A DNA stretch of 64,000 nt from Flavobacterium plurextorum (GTDB taxonomy: Bacteria > Bacteroidota > Bacteroidia > Flavobacteriales > Flavobacteriaceae), in the NCBI RefSeq assembly GCF_002217395.1, contig NZ_MUHD01000011.1, positions 1-64,000 of the forward strand. The letters are read 5' to 3'. A program made the position numbers and the translations under genes. The notes under the pieces are model-generated. The model was not told the DNA's origin, ran no database searches, and saw only the letters and a list, made by a program, of their open reading frames with translations. Of this stretch, positions 17,367 to 26,744 are shown piece by piece; the stretch's first letter is position 1; each line of letters starts with the position of its first letter.

Positions 17367-19268
17367 ATGAAAAAAGTATTATTTACAACCTTAATAATGA
17401 TGAGTTTAAACGCTATCGGGCAAAATGTAATGTCGCCAGAATTGTTATGGAAATTAGGAAGAGTGAGCGCACTTGGACTTTCGAAAGACGAAAAAAATGT
17501 TGTTTTCAAGGTTTCTACTCCTTCTGTAGAAGAAAACAAATCACATTCAAAATTTTATACTATCCCCGTAGGCGGTGGTAATGCAACTGAAGTTACGGAT
17601 ACAAAAGCGATTTTGGCTGATAAAAACATCTCGCCTGACGGAAAATTTTTAGTGTACAATGAAGAAGTAAAAATTGACAAGGTTTTAGGTAAAGATTTTT
17701 ATCCAAAACTTGATAAATCTGATGCACAAATTTATGATGGTTTAGATTATCGTCATTGGGATACTTGGAACGTAGGTAAATTTAACCACGTTTTTTATAA
17801 GGAAAACAAAGACGGCGCTAAAGGAATTGACATTTTGAAAGGAGAAACTTTTGACTCTCCGCAAAAACCTTTTGGCGGTGACGAAGATTACATCTGGTCT
17901 CCTGATGGAAAAAGCATTTTGTATGTGTGCAAGAAAAAAGCAGGAACTGATTATGCGGTTTCTACGAATACCGATATTTATGAGTACAATTTAGAGACTC
18001 AAAAAACTACTAACAGAACTGAAGGCAACTTAGGTTACGACACGGCTCCGCAATTTTCTCCAACAGGAAATTTAACTTGGCTGCAAATGAAACGTGATGG
18101 TTATGAGGCCGACAAAAACGATATTATTGTTGAATTTAAAGGAATCAAAACGAACTTAACGGCAAACTGGGATGGAACTGTAGATAATTTTATCTGGAGT
18201 AAAGACGGAAAAAATGTGTTTTTTGTTGCTCCAGTTGATGGTACAAAACAACTTTTCAGTGTTAATTTTCCTGGATTAACAAGAATTGCAATTACTGTTC
18301 GCCAAATAACAAAAGGTGATTTTGATGTAAATGATTTAGTAGGATTTGCAGGTGACGATATTATTGTAACTAGAAATGACATGAATCACGCACCAGAAAT
18401 TTTTTCTTTTAACTTGAAGAAAAATACTTGGAAGCAACTTTCAAATGTAAATACTGATACTTACAAAACCCTTACTTTAAGCAAAACTGAAAAACGTTAT
18501 GTTACTACAACTGACGGTAAAAAAATGTTGGTTTGGGTAATTCTTCCTCCAAATTTTGATGCTTCAAAAAAATATCCAACTTTATTATTCTGTCAAGGCG
18601 GACCTCAAAGTGCATTGACACAATCGTATTCTTTCCGTTGGAATTTCTCATTAATGGCAGCAAAAGGTTATGTTGTTGTGGCGCCAAATCGCCGCGGAAT
18701 GCCTGGTCATGGTGTTGAATGGAATGAGCAAATTAGTAAAGACTGGGGCGGACAGGTTATGGATGACTATCTTTCTGCAATTGATGATGTTGCCAAAGAA
18801 AGCTATGTTGACAAAAGCCGTTTAGGATGTGTTGGTGCAAGCTACGGTGGATACTCAGTATTTTATTTAGCAGGAATTCACAAAAACCGTTTTAAAACTT
18901 TCATCGCTCATGATGGTGTTTTCAATACGGTAAGTATGTTAGGAACTACTGAGGAAGTTTTCTTTAACAACTGGGATTTTGGCGGTGCTTATTGGGAAAA
19001 AGACAATGCTGTTGCACAAAAAGCATATACTACTTTTAACCCTGCAACTTTGGTTCAGAACTGGAATAAACCTATCTTGATTTTCCAAGGCGGGAAAGAT
19101 TTCCGTGTGCCAATCGGACAAGGACAAGAGGCTTTTCAAGCAGCACAATTGCGAGGAATTAAAAGCCGATTTGTTTATTTCCCTGAAGAAAATCACTGGG
19201 TTTTACAACCTCAAAATGCTCAAGTTTGGCAAGGTGAGTTCTTTAAATGGTTAAACGAAACTCTTTAA
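17367..19268 (+). CDS. S9 family peptidase (prolyl oligopeptidase / dipeptidyl-peptidase 5-like)
   Basis: Secreted serine peptidase with a signal peptide (cleavage about AIGQ), an N-terminal WD40/beta-propeller region (residues about 30-390) and a C-terminal alpha/beta-hydrolase domain. The catalytic triad is visible: Ser492 in GASYGGY, Asp578 in GGKDFRVP and His610 in ENHWV. At 633 aa it has the length of DPP5-like enzymes that trim dipeptides in the periplasm. It is a single gene followed by a strong terminator. Confidence 0.92.
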   Translation: MKKVLFTTLIMMSLNAIGQNVMSPELLWKLGRVSALGLSKDEKNVVFKVSTPSVEENKSHSKFYTIPVGGGNATEVTDTKAILADKNISPDGKFLVYNEEVKIDKVLGKDFYPKLDKSDAQIYDGLDYRHWDTWNVGKFNHVFYKENKDGAKGIDILKGETFDSPQKPFGGDEDYIWSPDGKSILYVCKKKAGTDYAVSTNTDIYEYNLETQKTTNRTEGNLGYDTAPQFSPTGNLTWLQMKRDGYEADKNDIIVEFKGIKTNLTANWDGTVDNFIWSKDGKNVFFVAPVDGTKQLFSVNFPGLTRIAITVRQITKGDFDVNDLVGFAGDDIIVTRNDMNHAPEIFSFNLKKNTWKQLSNVNTDTYKTLTLSKTEKRYVTTTDGKKMLVWVILPPNFDASKKYPTLLFCQGGPQSALTQSYSFRWNFSLMAAKGYVVVAPNRRGMPGHGVEWNEQISKDWGGQVMDDYLSAIDDVAKESYVDKSRLGCVGASYGGYSVFYLAGIHKNRFKTFIAHDGVFNTVSMLGTTEEVFFNNWDFGGAYWEKDNAVAQKAYTTFNPATLVQNWNKPILIFQGGKDFRVPIGQGQEAFQAAQLRGIKSRFVYFPEENHWVLQPQNAQVWQGEFFKWLNETL

Positions 19269-19286
19269 TCTCAAAATAAAAACAAA

Positions 19287-19330
19287 AAATCAGCCTCAGA
19301 TATTTATATAATCTGAGGCTGATTTCTTTT
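19287..19330 (+). terminator. terminator after the S9 peptidase
   Basis: Stem AAATCAGCCTCAGAT (19287-19301) with ATCTGAGGCTGATTT (19311-19325), a 9-nt loop and a following T-rich run. Confidence 0.85.
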
Positions 19331-19450
19331 TAAGACTATTTAATTATATAAACATTTGAGTTGTTTTTGCTTTTTTGAGATCGAAATTTTAAATAAATTG
19401 CAGATAATTCCAATATCTCAAACACTTCCTCAATCTACACCTAAATATTT

Positions 19451-21895
19451 ATGGAGAGTAAAAAAAGTTATACAGCACTCAAAGTCTTATTCAGTTATGT
19501 TGCATTACTGGCTTTGGTAGTTACTGTTGGATGGTTTTTATACTCTGAAAATGTAGTCTACAATAAACTTGAAGATAAAATTGCCTTTGAAAAAACCAAA
19601 ATTTTAAGAGTCAGTAAACTATTTTCAAACGTTTATAAAACGGAGAGTTTAGCTCGAAAAACAATTCAAACAAATTCTGAAAGTGATTTTAAAAACTATC
19701 TTATCGAAACGGATTCTTTAAGAGCAAGAATTGACACTTTAAAACAAATCGTTACTACTGAATATCAAAAAGTTCTATTAGACAGCGTTACTTATTTATT
19801 GTCTGAAAAAACAGAAAATATCCGCAAGCTAAAAACTATAAAAAACAAAGCTGATGATGAAGTTTCTGTAAATACTGCAATTGATGAAATCACTAAAATG
19901 GAGTTTAAGCTTAGAAAACTGGAACTTCAGGATTTTAGCAAGAATCCAAATCAATTAGGAAGTTATCAGCGAAATGTACTTCAAAAATATGTGGATTATC
20001 TGAACCAAAATATCCCAGATGACAGCACTAATACTTTAAGCAAACAAGCATCTGATTCTATCTTGGCCAATTCGAAAAAACTACTGAGTAATGTAAAATT
20101 GAAGGCCGAAAAGAAAAAAGAATCACTGAATTTTGAAGAAAACAAGTTACTAAAAAATGAAATTGCCATTTCTGAACAACTTAGAAAGGTTCTTCGAATT
20201 ATAGAAAGAGAGATCATTATTAATTCGATAAAAAACAATTCGTTAAAAGAAAAATCCCTACGCAAAGTCAATGAAATTGTAACTGCTTCGGCCATTATTG
20301 GATTAATATTGACTATTTTCTTTTCGATTTTAATTGTAAGCGATTACTCGAAATCGCAGTTGTATAAGAAACAGCTTGAAATTGCGAATTTTAAAACCAA
20401 AAATTTATTAAAAAGCCGAGAGCAGTTAATTTCGACTGTAAGCCATGATTTAAAAACTCCTTTGAGCACAATTGTAGGATATTCAGAACTTTTGAGTAAT
20501 TCTGATGTCAACACAAAGCAATCATACTTTATTAGGAATATCAAAAATTCTTCGGAATATATCACACAGCTGGTTCAGGATTTATTGGATTTTTCTAAAA
20601 TTGAAGCTGGAAAAATTACTATCGAAAAAGTTCCTTTTTCTTTAACAGAAATTATTGAAGATACTGCCAAAAGCATTCAATCTGTATACGAGCAAAAAAA
20701 CATTGATTTAATTATAAATGTTGACGAAAAATTAAAAACAAGAATTGTTGGCGATCCGTTTCGATTAAAACAGATTTTAACTAATATTATTGGTAATGCC
20801 TTTAAATTTACTGAAGAAGGTTTTATTAAGATTAATGCATATTGTACTGATGATGAAAAATCTTTTGCAATTACAATTGAAGACACTGGTATTGGAATTG
20901 AAAAAGGGAATCAAAAATTAGTTTTTGAAGAGTTTGCTCAAGCCAATGAAAACATTGAAAAGAAATACGGCGGCACAGGATTAGGCTTATCAATCTGTCA
21001 AAAAATAATTGCAATTCTTGGAGGCAGTTTAAAACTGGAAAGCACTTTTGGAAAAGGAAGCACCTTTAAAATCAAACTTCCTCTGCAATTTGACAACAGC
21101 AATAATACTGTTGAACAAAACGAAAAACCAAAGCTTGGTTTTACTCAAAAACTGACTTTTATTGTAATAGATGATGACACTAATCTGTTGAATTTAACCA
21201 GCGGCGTGCTTCGACAAGAAAAGCATGAAGTTTTATCCTTTAACAGTGCAGCAAAAGCATTGGAGACTATTGAAAATACGCCTTTTGATTTTATTATTAC
21301 CGACATTCAGATGCCGGAAATGGACGGTTTTATGTTTTTGAAAAAGCTCCAGACTTCTGAAAAAGGAGTGTACAAAAACCAACCTGTTATCGCTTTGACT
21401 GGAAGAACAGATTTAGAAGCATCTGTTTACACTGAAGCTGGTTTTACAACGGTAATCAAGAAACCATATTCGCCAAAAGTATTAATAGAAACAATTCAGT
21501 CTATCTTGGCCGATGACAGACTTCCAAATACAGTAATAAATGAGCAAGAATCTGGAGAGACTTCTTCTCAATTGTATTCTTTAAAAACATTAAAAGAATT
21601 TTTAGGTCACGATAATGATGCTTTAAAAGACATTCTAAAAGCTTTCATGGCAAGTAGTAACGAGAATTTTACGGCTCTTGAAAATGCTATTGCAGAAGAA
21701 AACATTGCAGACATTCGAGCAATCTCTCATCGAATTGCACCTATGTTTAAACAGATTGAAGCACGAGAAATTGGAGTTATTCTAAAAATACTGGAACAAA
21801 ATGATCTTGAAATTCACCAATTAAAAGACATTTATCAAGATCTAAAAATCAAAAAGGATTTGCTGTTTAACGCTTTACAACAAGAAATAGTCTAA
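19451..21895 (+). CDS. hybrid sensor histidine kinase with receiver and Hpt domains
   Basis: An 814-aa membrane sensor. TM1 is at about residues 12-29, followed by a long helical extracytoplasmic sensor region (30-275) and TM2 (about 275-297). It then has HisKA with phospho-accepting His332 in VSHDLKTPLS, an ATPase domain with N and G boxes (IIGNAFKFTEEG, DTGIGIE, GGTGLGLS), a receiver domain with Asp618 in TDIQMPEMDG, and a C-terminal Hpt domain with His760 in ISHRIAP. All four phosphorelay modules are therefore in one chain. Its stop overlaps by 4 bp the stop of the convergent sigma-54 response regulator, its likely partner. Confidence 0.94.
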   Translation: MESKKSYTALKVLFSYVALLALVVTVGWFLYSENVVYNKLEDKIAFEKTKILRVSKLFSNVYKTESLARKTIQTNSESDFKNYLIETDSLRARIDTLKQIVTTEYQKVLLDSVTYLLSEKTENIRKLKTIKNKADDEVSVNTAIDEITKMEFKLRKLELQDFSKNPNQLGSYQRNVLQKYVDYLNQNIPDDSTNTLSKQASDSILANSKKLLSNVKLKAEKKKESLNFEENKLLKNEIAISEQLRKVLRIIEREIIINSIKNNSLKEKSLRKVNEIVTASAIIGLILTIFFSILIVSDYSKSQLYKKQLEIANFKTKNLLKSREQLISTVSHDLKTPLSTIVGYSELLSNSDVNTKQSYFIRNIKNSSEYITQLVQDLLDFSKIEAGKITIEKVPFSLTEIIEDTAKSIQSVYEQKNIDLIINVDEKLKTRIVGDPFRLKQILTNIIGNAFKFTEEGFIKINAYCTDDEKSFAITIEDTGIGIEKGNQKLVFEEFAQANENIEKKYGGTGLGLSICQKIIAILGGSLKLESTFGKGSTFKIKLPLQFDNSNNTVEQNEKPKLGFTQKLTFIVIDDDTNLLNLTSGVLRQEKHEVLSFNSAAKALETIENTPFDFIITDIQMPEMDGFMFLKKLQTSEKGVYKNQPVIALTGRTDLEASVYTEAGFTTVIKKPYSPKVLIETIQSILADDRLPNTVINEQESGETSSQLYSLKTLKEFLGHDNDALKDILKAFMASSNENFTALENAIAEENIADIRAISHRIAPMFKQIEAREIGVILKILEQNDLEIHQLKDIYQDLKIKKDLLFNALQQEIV

Positions 21896-23244
21896 TCTAT
21901 ATTGTATTGCTTTAATTTGTTATAAAGTGTTTTTCTGGTAATTTTAAGCAGTTTTGCTGCTTCTGATTTATTGTTTTGAGTTCTATTTAGAGCCTGAATA
22001 ATGGCTTCTTTTTCGTTATCAGATAATGAAAAAGAACCTCCAGTATTTTGCTGCTTTTGAGTCTGAAAGAATTCAGCCGGCAATACATCGCTTTTTATAA
22101 AATCTCCTTGAGATAAAAGTGTAGCACGTTTAACACAATTTTGCAATTCGCGTAAATTACCCGGCCAATTGTAATTTTGAAATATGGCAACAACTTCTGG
22201 AGAAAAACCTATAATATCTTTGTTTAACTGCTGATTTGCTTTTTCAAGAAAATAGTCGGCAAAAACCATTAAATCTTCATCACGATCTTTTAAAGATGGA
22301 GACTGAATCGAGAATTCATTGATTCTATGGTATAAATCTTCTCTAAAATCGCCGTTTTTTACTGCCTCACGCAAATCTTCATTTGTAGCAGTAATAATTC
22401 GGATATCGACGTTTATTTCTTTATTGCTTCCAACGGGTTTTATTTTTCGCTCTTGAAGCGCACGTAATAATTGAATTTGATTTTCATAAGAGAGATTTCC
22501 TATTTCATCCAAGAAAAGTGTACCGCCGTTTGCCGCTTCAAAATACCCCATTTTATCACTAATCGCTCCAGTAAAAGATCCTTTTAGATGTCCAAAAAAT
22601 TCACTCGCTGCTAACTCTTTGGGAATAGCTCCGCAATCTACTGCAATAAAATTATTATTCTTTCGATGACTTTGCTGATGAATACTTTTGGCAATAATCT
22701 CTTTTCCGGTACCGCTTTCGCCGATAATTAAAACGGACATATCCGTAGGACTTACTAAGTGAATGTGATCCAATAGTTTTTTTGAAGCAACTGAAATTCC
22801 TTTTACAAATTCGTTTTCAGTTGATACTGTCTTTTTTACTCGCTTTTTTTCTTTAACAGGAGCTTCATCTTCAAATTCAGATTCAGGAACCTGCAGCGCA
22901 TTTGTAATTACAAGGAGAACCTCATCTGGATTAAATGGTTTTGAGATATAATCGGCAGCGCCATTCTTTATTGCTTTTACAGCTGTATTTACATCAGAAT
23001 ATCCAGTCATTAAGACAACTGGAATTTGAGGATGAGAATTTTTAAATTCAGACATAAGTCCTATGCCATCAGAATCAGGCAGGCGAAGATCTGTCAAAAT
23101 TAAATCAAATGATTCACTTTTGATTGCTGATCTTGCTTCTGCAGCAGAGAATGCTATACTTACTTCGTATTGTTTTTTTACTAGAAATTTCTCCAGCAGC
23201 TTACAAAACGAAATATCATCTTCTATCAATAAAATCTTTGGCAT
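21892..23244 (-). CDS. sigma-54-dependent response regulator (NtrC family)
   Basis: A 450-aa activator with a receiver domain (phospho-acceptor Asp52 in LTDLRLPDSDG), AAA+ ATPase domain and C-terminal Fis-type HTH (NKSEAAKLLKITRKTLYNKL). Walker A is GESGTGKE (175-182), the sigma-54 contact loop is GSFTGA (222-227) with Ser replacing the usual Ala, and Walker B is LFLDEIGN (243-250). It should activate RpoN-dependent promoters. It is convergent with the hybrid kinase, and its promoter region faces the five-gene PepSY-like array transcribed in the same direction. Confidence 0.94.
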   Translation of the reverse strand: MPKILLIEDDISFCKLLEKFLVKKQYEVSIAFSAAEARSAIKSESFDLILTDLRLPDSDGIGLMSEFKNSHPQIPVVLMTGYSDVNTAVKAIKNGAADYISKPFNPDEVLLVITNALQVPESEFEDEAPVKEKKRVKKTVSTENEFVKGISVASKKLLDHIHLVSPTDMSVLIIGESGTGKEIIAKSIHQQSHRKNNNFIAVDCGAIPKELAASEFFGHLKGSFTGAISDKMGYFEAANGGTLFLDEIGNLSYENQIQLLRALQERKIKPVGSNKEINVDIRIITATNEDLREAVKNGDFREDLYHRINEFSIQSPSLKDRDEDLMVFADYFLEKANQQLNKDIIGFSPEVVAIFQNYNWPGNLRELQNCVKRATLLSQGDFIKSDVLPAEFFQTQKQQNTGGSFSLSDNEKEAIIQALNRTQNNKSEAAKLLKITRKTLYNKLKQYNID

Positions 23245-23305
23245 TTGTTTTTAGGGACTTTTTTGCTAAAATAAGACTATTAAAATTGTATTTTTACAAA
23301 GTTAT

Positions 23306-23340
23306 GCAAAAAAAAAGAGATTGCACGCTGCAATCTCTTT
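23306..23340 (-). terminator. terminator of the PepSY-like array
   Basis: Stem AAAGAGATTGCA (23314-23325) with TGCAATCTCTTT (23329-23340) and a 3-nt loop. On the minus strand it is followed by a run of nine T. It lies 32 bp after the last gene of the array. Confidence 0.85.
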
Positions 23341-23371
23341 TCACCAAAAACATAAATCTAATTTCACCTAA

Positions 23372-23668
23372 TTATATTTTCAACCAGTTGCCATTGACAT
23401 CTGAAAAAACAGTAGCCTTCTGGTCACCAACCGATATTTCTAGTTTGTATTCTTTTTTATCATTAACAAAAGCTTTTACCAATTTTGCATTTGGATAAGC
23501 GGTTTGCAGAGCGGTTTTTACAGCTGCCGGAACAGCTTCTGAAGTAATCTCGGTATATTCTGTTTGTACCAAAATTGACATTTCTACTTTATTTGAAGTT
23601 GTCTCTGCTAAAGCAGGAAGTGACAAACTCGCTAAAATAATAGTTACTGCTAGGGCTGACTTTTTCAT
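23372..23668 (-). CDS. PepSY-like secreted protein, paralogue 5 of 5
   Basis: A 98-aa exported protein with signal peptide ending ALA. The mature part contains the family core AVPAAVKTALQTAYPNAKL, then FVNDKKEYKLEIS and a closing VFSDVNGNWLK, the PepSY-like (DUF2874-type) fold. Four close relatives precede it in the same operon with spacers of 16-76 bp. It is the last gene before the terminator and the most diverged in its N-terminal part. The periplasmic role is unknown. Confidence 0.85.
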   Translation of the reverse strand: MKKSALAVTIILASLSLPALAETTSNKVEMSILVQTEYTEITSEAVPAAVKTALQTAYPNAKLVKAFVNDKKEYKLEISVGDQKATVFSDVNGNWLKI

Positions 23669-23684
23669 AGTGCTATGTTTTTAA

Positions 23685-23981
23685 TTATTTCTTAATGATA
23701 TTCCCTGAAGCATCAGTGAAAAAAGTATATTTCTTACCTTCTTTTGAAATTTCAAGCTTGTACTCATTTTTATCGTTCTTGTACGCTTTTTCAAGTTTAG
23801 TACCTGGAAAAGATTTCTCGATTGTTGATTTCACTGCTGCCGGAACAGCATCTGCTGTAACTTCAGTGTATCCATCTTGAATGTTTACTGTTGCAATAAC
23901 AGAAACTGACTGAGTCGAAATTGCCGCCTGAGATGACAAACCTCCTAAAATAAGTGCTGCAGATAAGATTAACTTTTTCAT
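23685..23981 (-). CDS. PepSY-like secreted protein, paralogue 4 of 5
   Basis: 98 aa with signal peptide MKKLILSAALILGGLSSQA, nearly the same as in paralogue 3. The core reads AVPAAVKSTIEKSFPGTKLE, then YKNDKNEYKLEIS and FFTDASGNIIKK. It ends in a basic IIKK tail shared with paralogue 3. The short spacers on both sides indicate one transcript. Confidence 0.87.
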   Translation of the reverse strand: MKKLILSAALILGGLSSQAAISTQSVSVIATVNIQDGYTEVTADAVPAAVKSTIEKSFPGTKLEKAYKNDKNEYKLEISKEGKKYTFFTDASGNIIKK

Positions 23982-23999
23982 AATGCTTAGTTTTTATGG

Positions 24000-24290
24000 T
24001 TACTTTTTAATAATTTTTCCTGTCGCATCTGTGTACACAGTTGATTTTTCACCTCTAACAGTGATTTCAATTTTGTACTCTTTTTTGTCGTTTACAAATG
24101 CTTTCTCCAATTTCACACCTGGATAAGCTTCGTCTAAAGATGTTTTGATTGCAGCCGGAACTGCATCAATTTCTTTATACTCGTCTTGATAATTTACTGA
24201 TTGTACAGCTGATTTCGCTGTAACAGTATTTTCTGCCTGAATTGACAAACTTCCTAAAAGGATAGCTGCCGATAAGATTAACTTTTTCAT
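24000..24290 (-). CDS. PepSY-like secreted protein, paralogue 3 of 5
   Basis: 96 aa from the ATG at 24290, where a proper signal peptide (MKKLILSAAILLGSLSIQA) begins. The frame is open upstream to 24335, but that extension would destroy the signal peptide. The core AVPAAIKTSLDEAYPGVKLE and the tail VYTDATGKIIKK match the neighbours. Confidence 0.86.
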   Translation of the reverse strand: MKKLILSAAILLGSLSIQAENTVTAKSAVQSVNYQDEYKEIDAVPAAIKTSLDEAYPGVKLEKAFVNDKKEYKIEITVRGEKSTVYTDATGKIIKK

Positions 24291-24319
24291 AATTATATTT
24301 TTTTTTAAGTTAGCTTGAC

Positions 24320-24616
24320 TTATTTTTTGATCCAAGATCCATCAGCGTTAGCATAAAGAGAACCTACTTTGTCTCCTACAGTAACATCTAATTTATACTC
24401 TGATTTTGTGTTTTTAAAAGCTTTAGAAAGTATTGCATCTGGATATGCTTTTTTAAGAGCGTCTGTTACTGCAGATGGAACTTCTTCAAGTTTTATTTCA
24501 GTGTAATCATCTTGAATTGAAATTGTTTTTACGATTGTATTTGAAATTGGCGAAGTTGAAGCAAATGATGTTAAACCTCCCAAAACGATTGCGGCTGATA
24601 AAAATAAATTTTTCAT
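24320..24616 (-). CDS. PepSY-like secreted protein, paralogue 2 of 5
   Basis: 98 aa, almost the twin of paralogue 1: the same signal peptide MKNLFLSAAIVLG, the same ISIQDDYTEIKLEEVP-type lead-in, then AVTDALKKAYPDAIL and a closing YANADGSWIKK. The spacer to paralogue 1 is the longest in the array (76 bp). Confidence 0.87.
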   Translation of the reverse strand: MKNLFLSAAIVLGGLTSFASTSPISNTIVKTISIQDDYTEIKLEEVPSAVTDALKKAYPDAILSKAFKNTKSEYKLDVTVGDKVGSLYANADGSWIKK

Positions 24617-24692
24617 GGTAGTGATATTTTAATATTGTTAATTTAATCTTAGTATTACTAATTCGAATTTTCAAGAGAATACTCTTTAAGGA

Positions 24693-24989
24693 TTATTTTT
24701 TAATCCAAGTTCCGTCAGCGTTAGCGAAAAGATTCCCTACTTTTTCTCCAACTGTAACGTCTAATTTGTATTCAGATTTTTCGTTTTTGTATGCTTTTGT
24801 AATTACTGCATCTGGATATGCTTTTTTCAAAGCTTCGGTAATTGGAGCTGGAAGCTCTTCTAGTTTAATCTCTGTGTATTCGTCTTCAATCGAGATAACT
24901 TTTACAACAGTGTTTGTCACTGGACTAGTTGAAGCAAATGAAGTTAAACTTCCTAAAACAATTGCGGCTGATAAAAATAAATTTTTCAT
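24693..24989 (-). CDS. PepSY-like secreted protein, paralogue 1 of 5 (first in operon)
   Basis: 98 aa with a signal peptide ending SFA and the core LPAPITEALKKAYPDAVIT, YKNEKSEYKLDVT and FANADGTWIKK. It is the promoter-proximal member. A -7-like element lies upstream at 25116-25123. The high identity to paralogue 2, with lower identity to 3-5, suggests a recent duplication within an older array. Confidence 0.87.
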   Translation of the reverse strand: MKNLFLSAAIVLGSLTSFASTSPVTNTVVKVISIEDEYTEIKLEELPAPITEALKKAYPDAVITKAYKNEKSEYKLDVTVGEKVGNLFANADGTWIKK

Positions 24990-25115
24990 AATGTGTATAT
25001 TTAGTAATTAATAGTTGTTTTACGCTTTAGATAAAGAAACTATCGTGCCGTAAACCAAATACCAAACCCAAAAGCAGCAAAACCACTTATTATCAACAGG
25101 TTAACACTATATACA

Positions 25116-25123
25116 CAAAAATA
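25116..25123 (-). promoter_or_regulatory. candidate -7 promoter of the PepSY-like array
   Basis: On the minus strand this reads TATTTTTG, matching TAnnTTTG, about 127 bp upstream of the first array gene. No sigma-54 (GG-N10-GC) site is obvious in this AT-rich gap. Confidence 0.4.
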
Positions 25124-25209
25124 CAAAAAATACGAATAGTGTGTAAATCAATTATATAGTGTGTAAAAAGTAAACACTTTTTGTGTTTACTTAACCCTAT
25201 AACACAACA

Positions 25210-25237
25210 AAACCCGACAAGTAAACTTGTCGGGTTT
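25210..25237. terminator. hairpin AAACCCGACAAGT / ACTTGTCGGGTTT
   Basis: Perfect 13-bp stem (25210-25222 with 25225-25237) and 2-nt loop, beyond the accC terminator. It may be a back-up terminator or stop antisense transcripts. Confidence 0.65.
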
Positions 25238-25250
25238 ATAATATAGATTA

Positions 25251-25278
25251 AAAAAAAGCTGTCGAAATCGACAGCTTT
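25251..25278 (-). terminator. terminator after accC
   Basis: Stem AAAGCTGTCGA (25255-25265) with TCGACAGCTTT (25268-25278). On the minus strand it is followed by seven T. It lies 6 bp beyond the accC stop. Confidence 0.85.
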
Positions 25279-25284
25279 ACTTAT

Positions 25285-26634
25285 TTATTCTTGAATTGGA
25301 TTCATTTTGAAAGTATCCATAAAAGCAGTTGTGTAATCTCCTGCAATATATCTAGGATCATCCATCAATTGTCTATGGAAAGGTATTGTAGTTTTTACAC
25401 CTTCAATAACAAATTCATCCAAAGCTCTTCTCATTTTACTGATCGCTTCTTCACGAGATTGTGCAGTTGTAATTAACTTAGCAATCATTGAATCGTAATT
25501 TGGCGGAATGCTGTAACCTGAATAAACGTGAGTATCTAAACGAACTCCGTGTCCTCCTGGCATATGAAGCGTAGTAATTTTTCCTGGTGAAGGACGAAAA
25601 TCATTATAAGGATCTTCAGCATTAATACGACATTCTATAGCATGTAATTGTGGCAAATAGTTTTTTCCAGAAATTGGAATTCCGGCAGCAACCATAATTT
25701 GCTCACGAATCAAATCGTAATCAATTACTTGTTCCGTAATTGGATGCTCTACCTGAATACGTGTATTCATTTCCATGAAATAGAAATTTCTGTGTTTGTC
25801 AACCAAAAATTCTACAGTTCCAGCTCCTTCGTATTTAATGAATTCCGCAGCTTTTACAGCAGCTTCTCCCATTGCAGCACGTAGTTCATCTGTCATGAAA
25901 GGTGAAGGTGTTTCTTCAGTAAGTTTTTGGTGACGACGTTGTACAGAACAATCTCTTTCAGAAAGGTGACATGCTTTTCCGTAAGAATCTCCAACAACTT
26001 GAATTTCGATATGACGTGGTTCTTCAATAAGTTTTTCCATGTACATTCCGTCATTTCCAAAAGCTGCAGCAGCTTCTTGACGTGCACTTTCCCAAGCTTT
26101 TAAAAGCTCTTCTTCTTTCCAGATAGCACGCATTCCTTTTCCACCACCACCAGCAGTAGCTTTCATCATAACTGGATAACCAATTTCTTTAGCTATTTTT
26201 AGTGCATGTTCGTAAGATTCTAACAATCCATCTGAACCTGGCACACATGGTACTCCTGCCGCTTTCATTGTAGCTTTTGCAGAAGCTTTATCTCCCATTC
26301 TGTCGATCATTTCAGGAGCCGCACCAATAAATTTGATTCCGTGCTCTTGACAAATTTTTGAGAATTTAACATTCTCAGAAAGAAAACCGTATCCTGGGTG
26401 TATTGCATCTGCATTTGTAATTTCTGCAGCGGCAATAATATTTGACATTTTTAAATACGATAAGTTACTTGGAGGAGGCCCAATACAAACCGCTTCGTCA
26501 GCAAATTTAACGTGCAAGCTTTCTGCATCTGCTGTAGAGTAAACTGCAACAGTTTTGATTCCCATTTCCTTGCAAGTACGAATTACACGAAGTGCAATTT
26601 CTCCTCTATTCGCAATTAATATTTTTTTAAACAT
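25285..26634 (-). CDS. accC: acetyl-CoA carboxylase, biotin carboxylase subunit
   Basis: Carboxylates the biotin on AccB using ATP and bicarbonate, the first half of malonyl-CoA synthesis. The ATP-grasp domain has the glycine-rich loop [12 protein letters not shown], and the catalytic region includes [14 protein letters not shown]. The N-terminal [19 protein letters not shown] is diagnostic. At 449 aa it has the normal length. It is the third gene of fabH-accB-accC, 110 bp after accB, and ends at a clear terminator. Confidence 0.97.
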   Translation of the reverse strand: MFKKILIANRGEIALRVIRTCKEMGIKTVAVYSTADAESLHVKFADEAVCIGPPPSNLSYLKMSNIIAAAEITNADAIHPGYGFLSENVKFSKICQEHGIKFIGAAPEMIDRMGDKASAKATMKAAGVPCVPGSDGLLESYEHALKIAKEIGYPVMMKATAGGGGKGMRAIWKEEELLKAWESARQEAAAAFGNDGMYMEKLIEEPRHIEIQVVGDSYGKACHLSERDCSVQRRHQKLTEETPSPFMTDELRAAMGEAAVKAAEFIKYEGAGTVEFLVDKHRNFYFMEMNTRIQVEHPITEQVIDYDLIREQIMVAAGIPISGKNYLPQLHAIECRINAEDPYNDFRPSPGKITTLHMPGGHGVRLDTHVYSGYSIPPNYDSMIAKLITTAQSREEAISKMRRALDEFVIEGVKTTIPFHRQLMDDPRYIAGDYTTAFMDTFKMNPIQE

Positions 26635-26744
26635 CTTATTTTAATTAGATAATTAGACAATTTGATAATTAGATAATTTTAGATGATTAACAAAACTTTT
26701 ATTGTGAATCCTTCTAAAATCTAAAATCTAAGATCTAAATTTAT

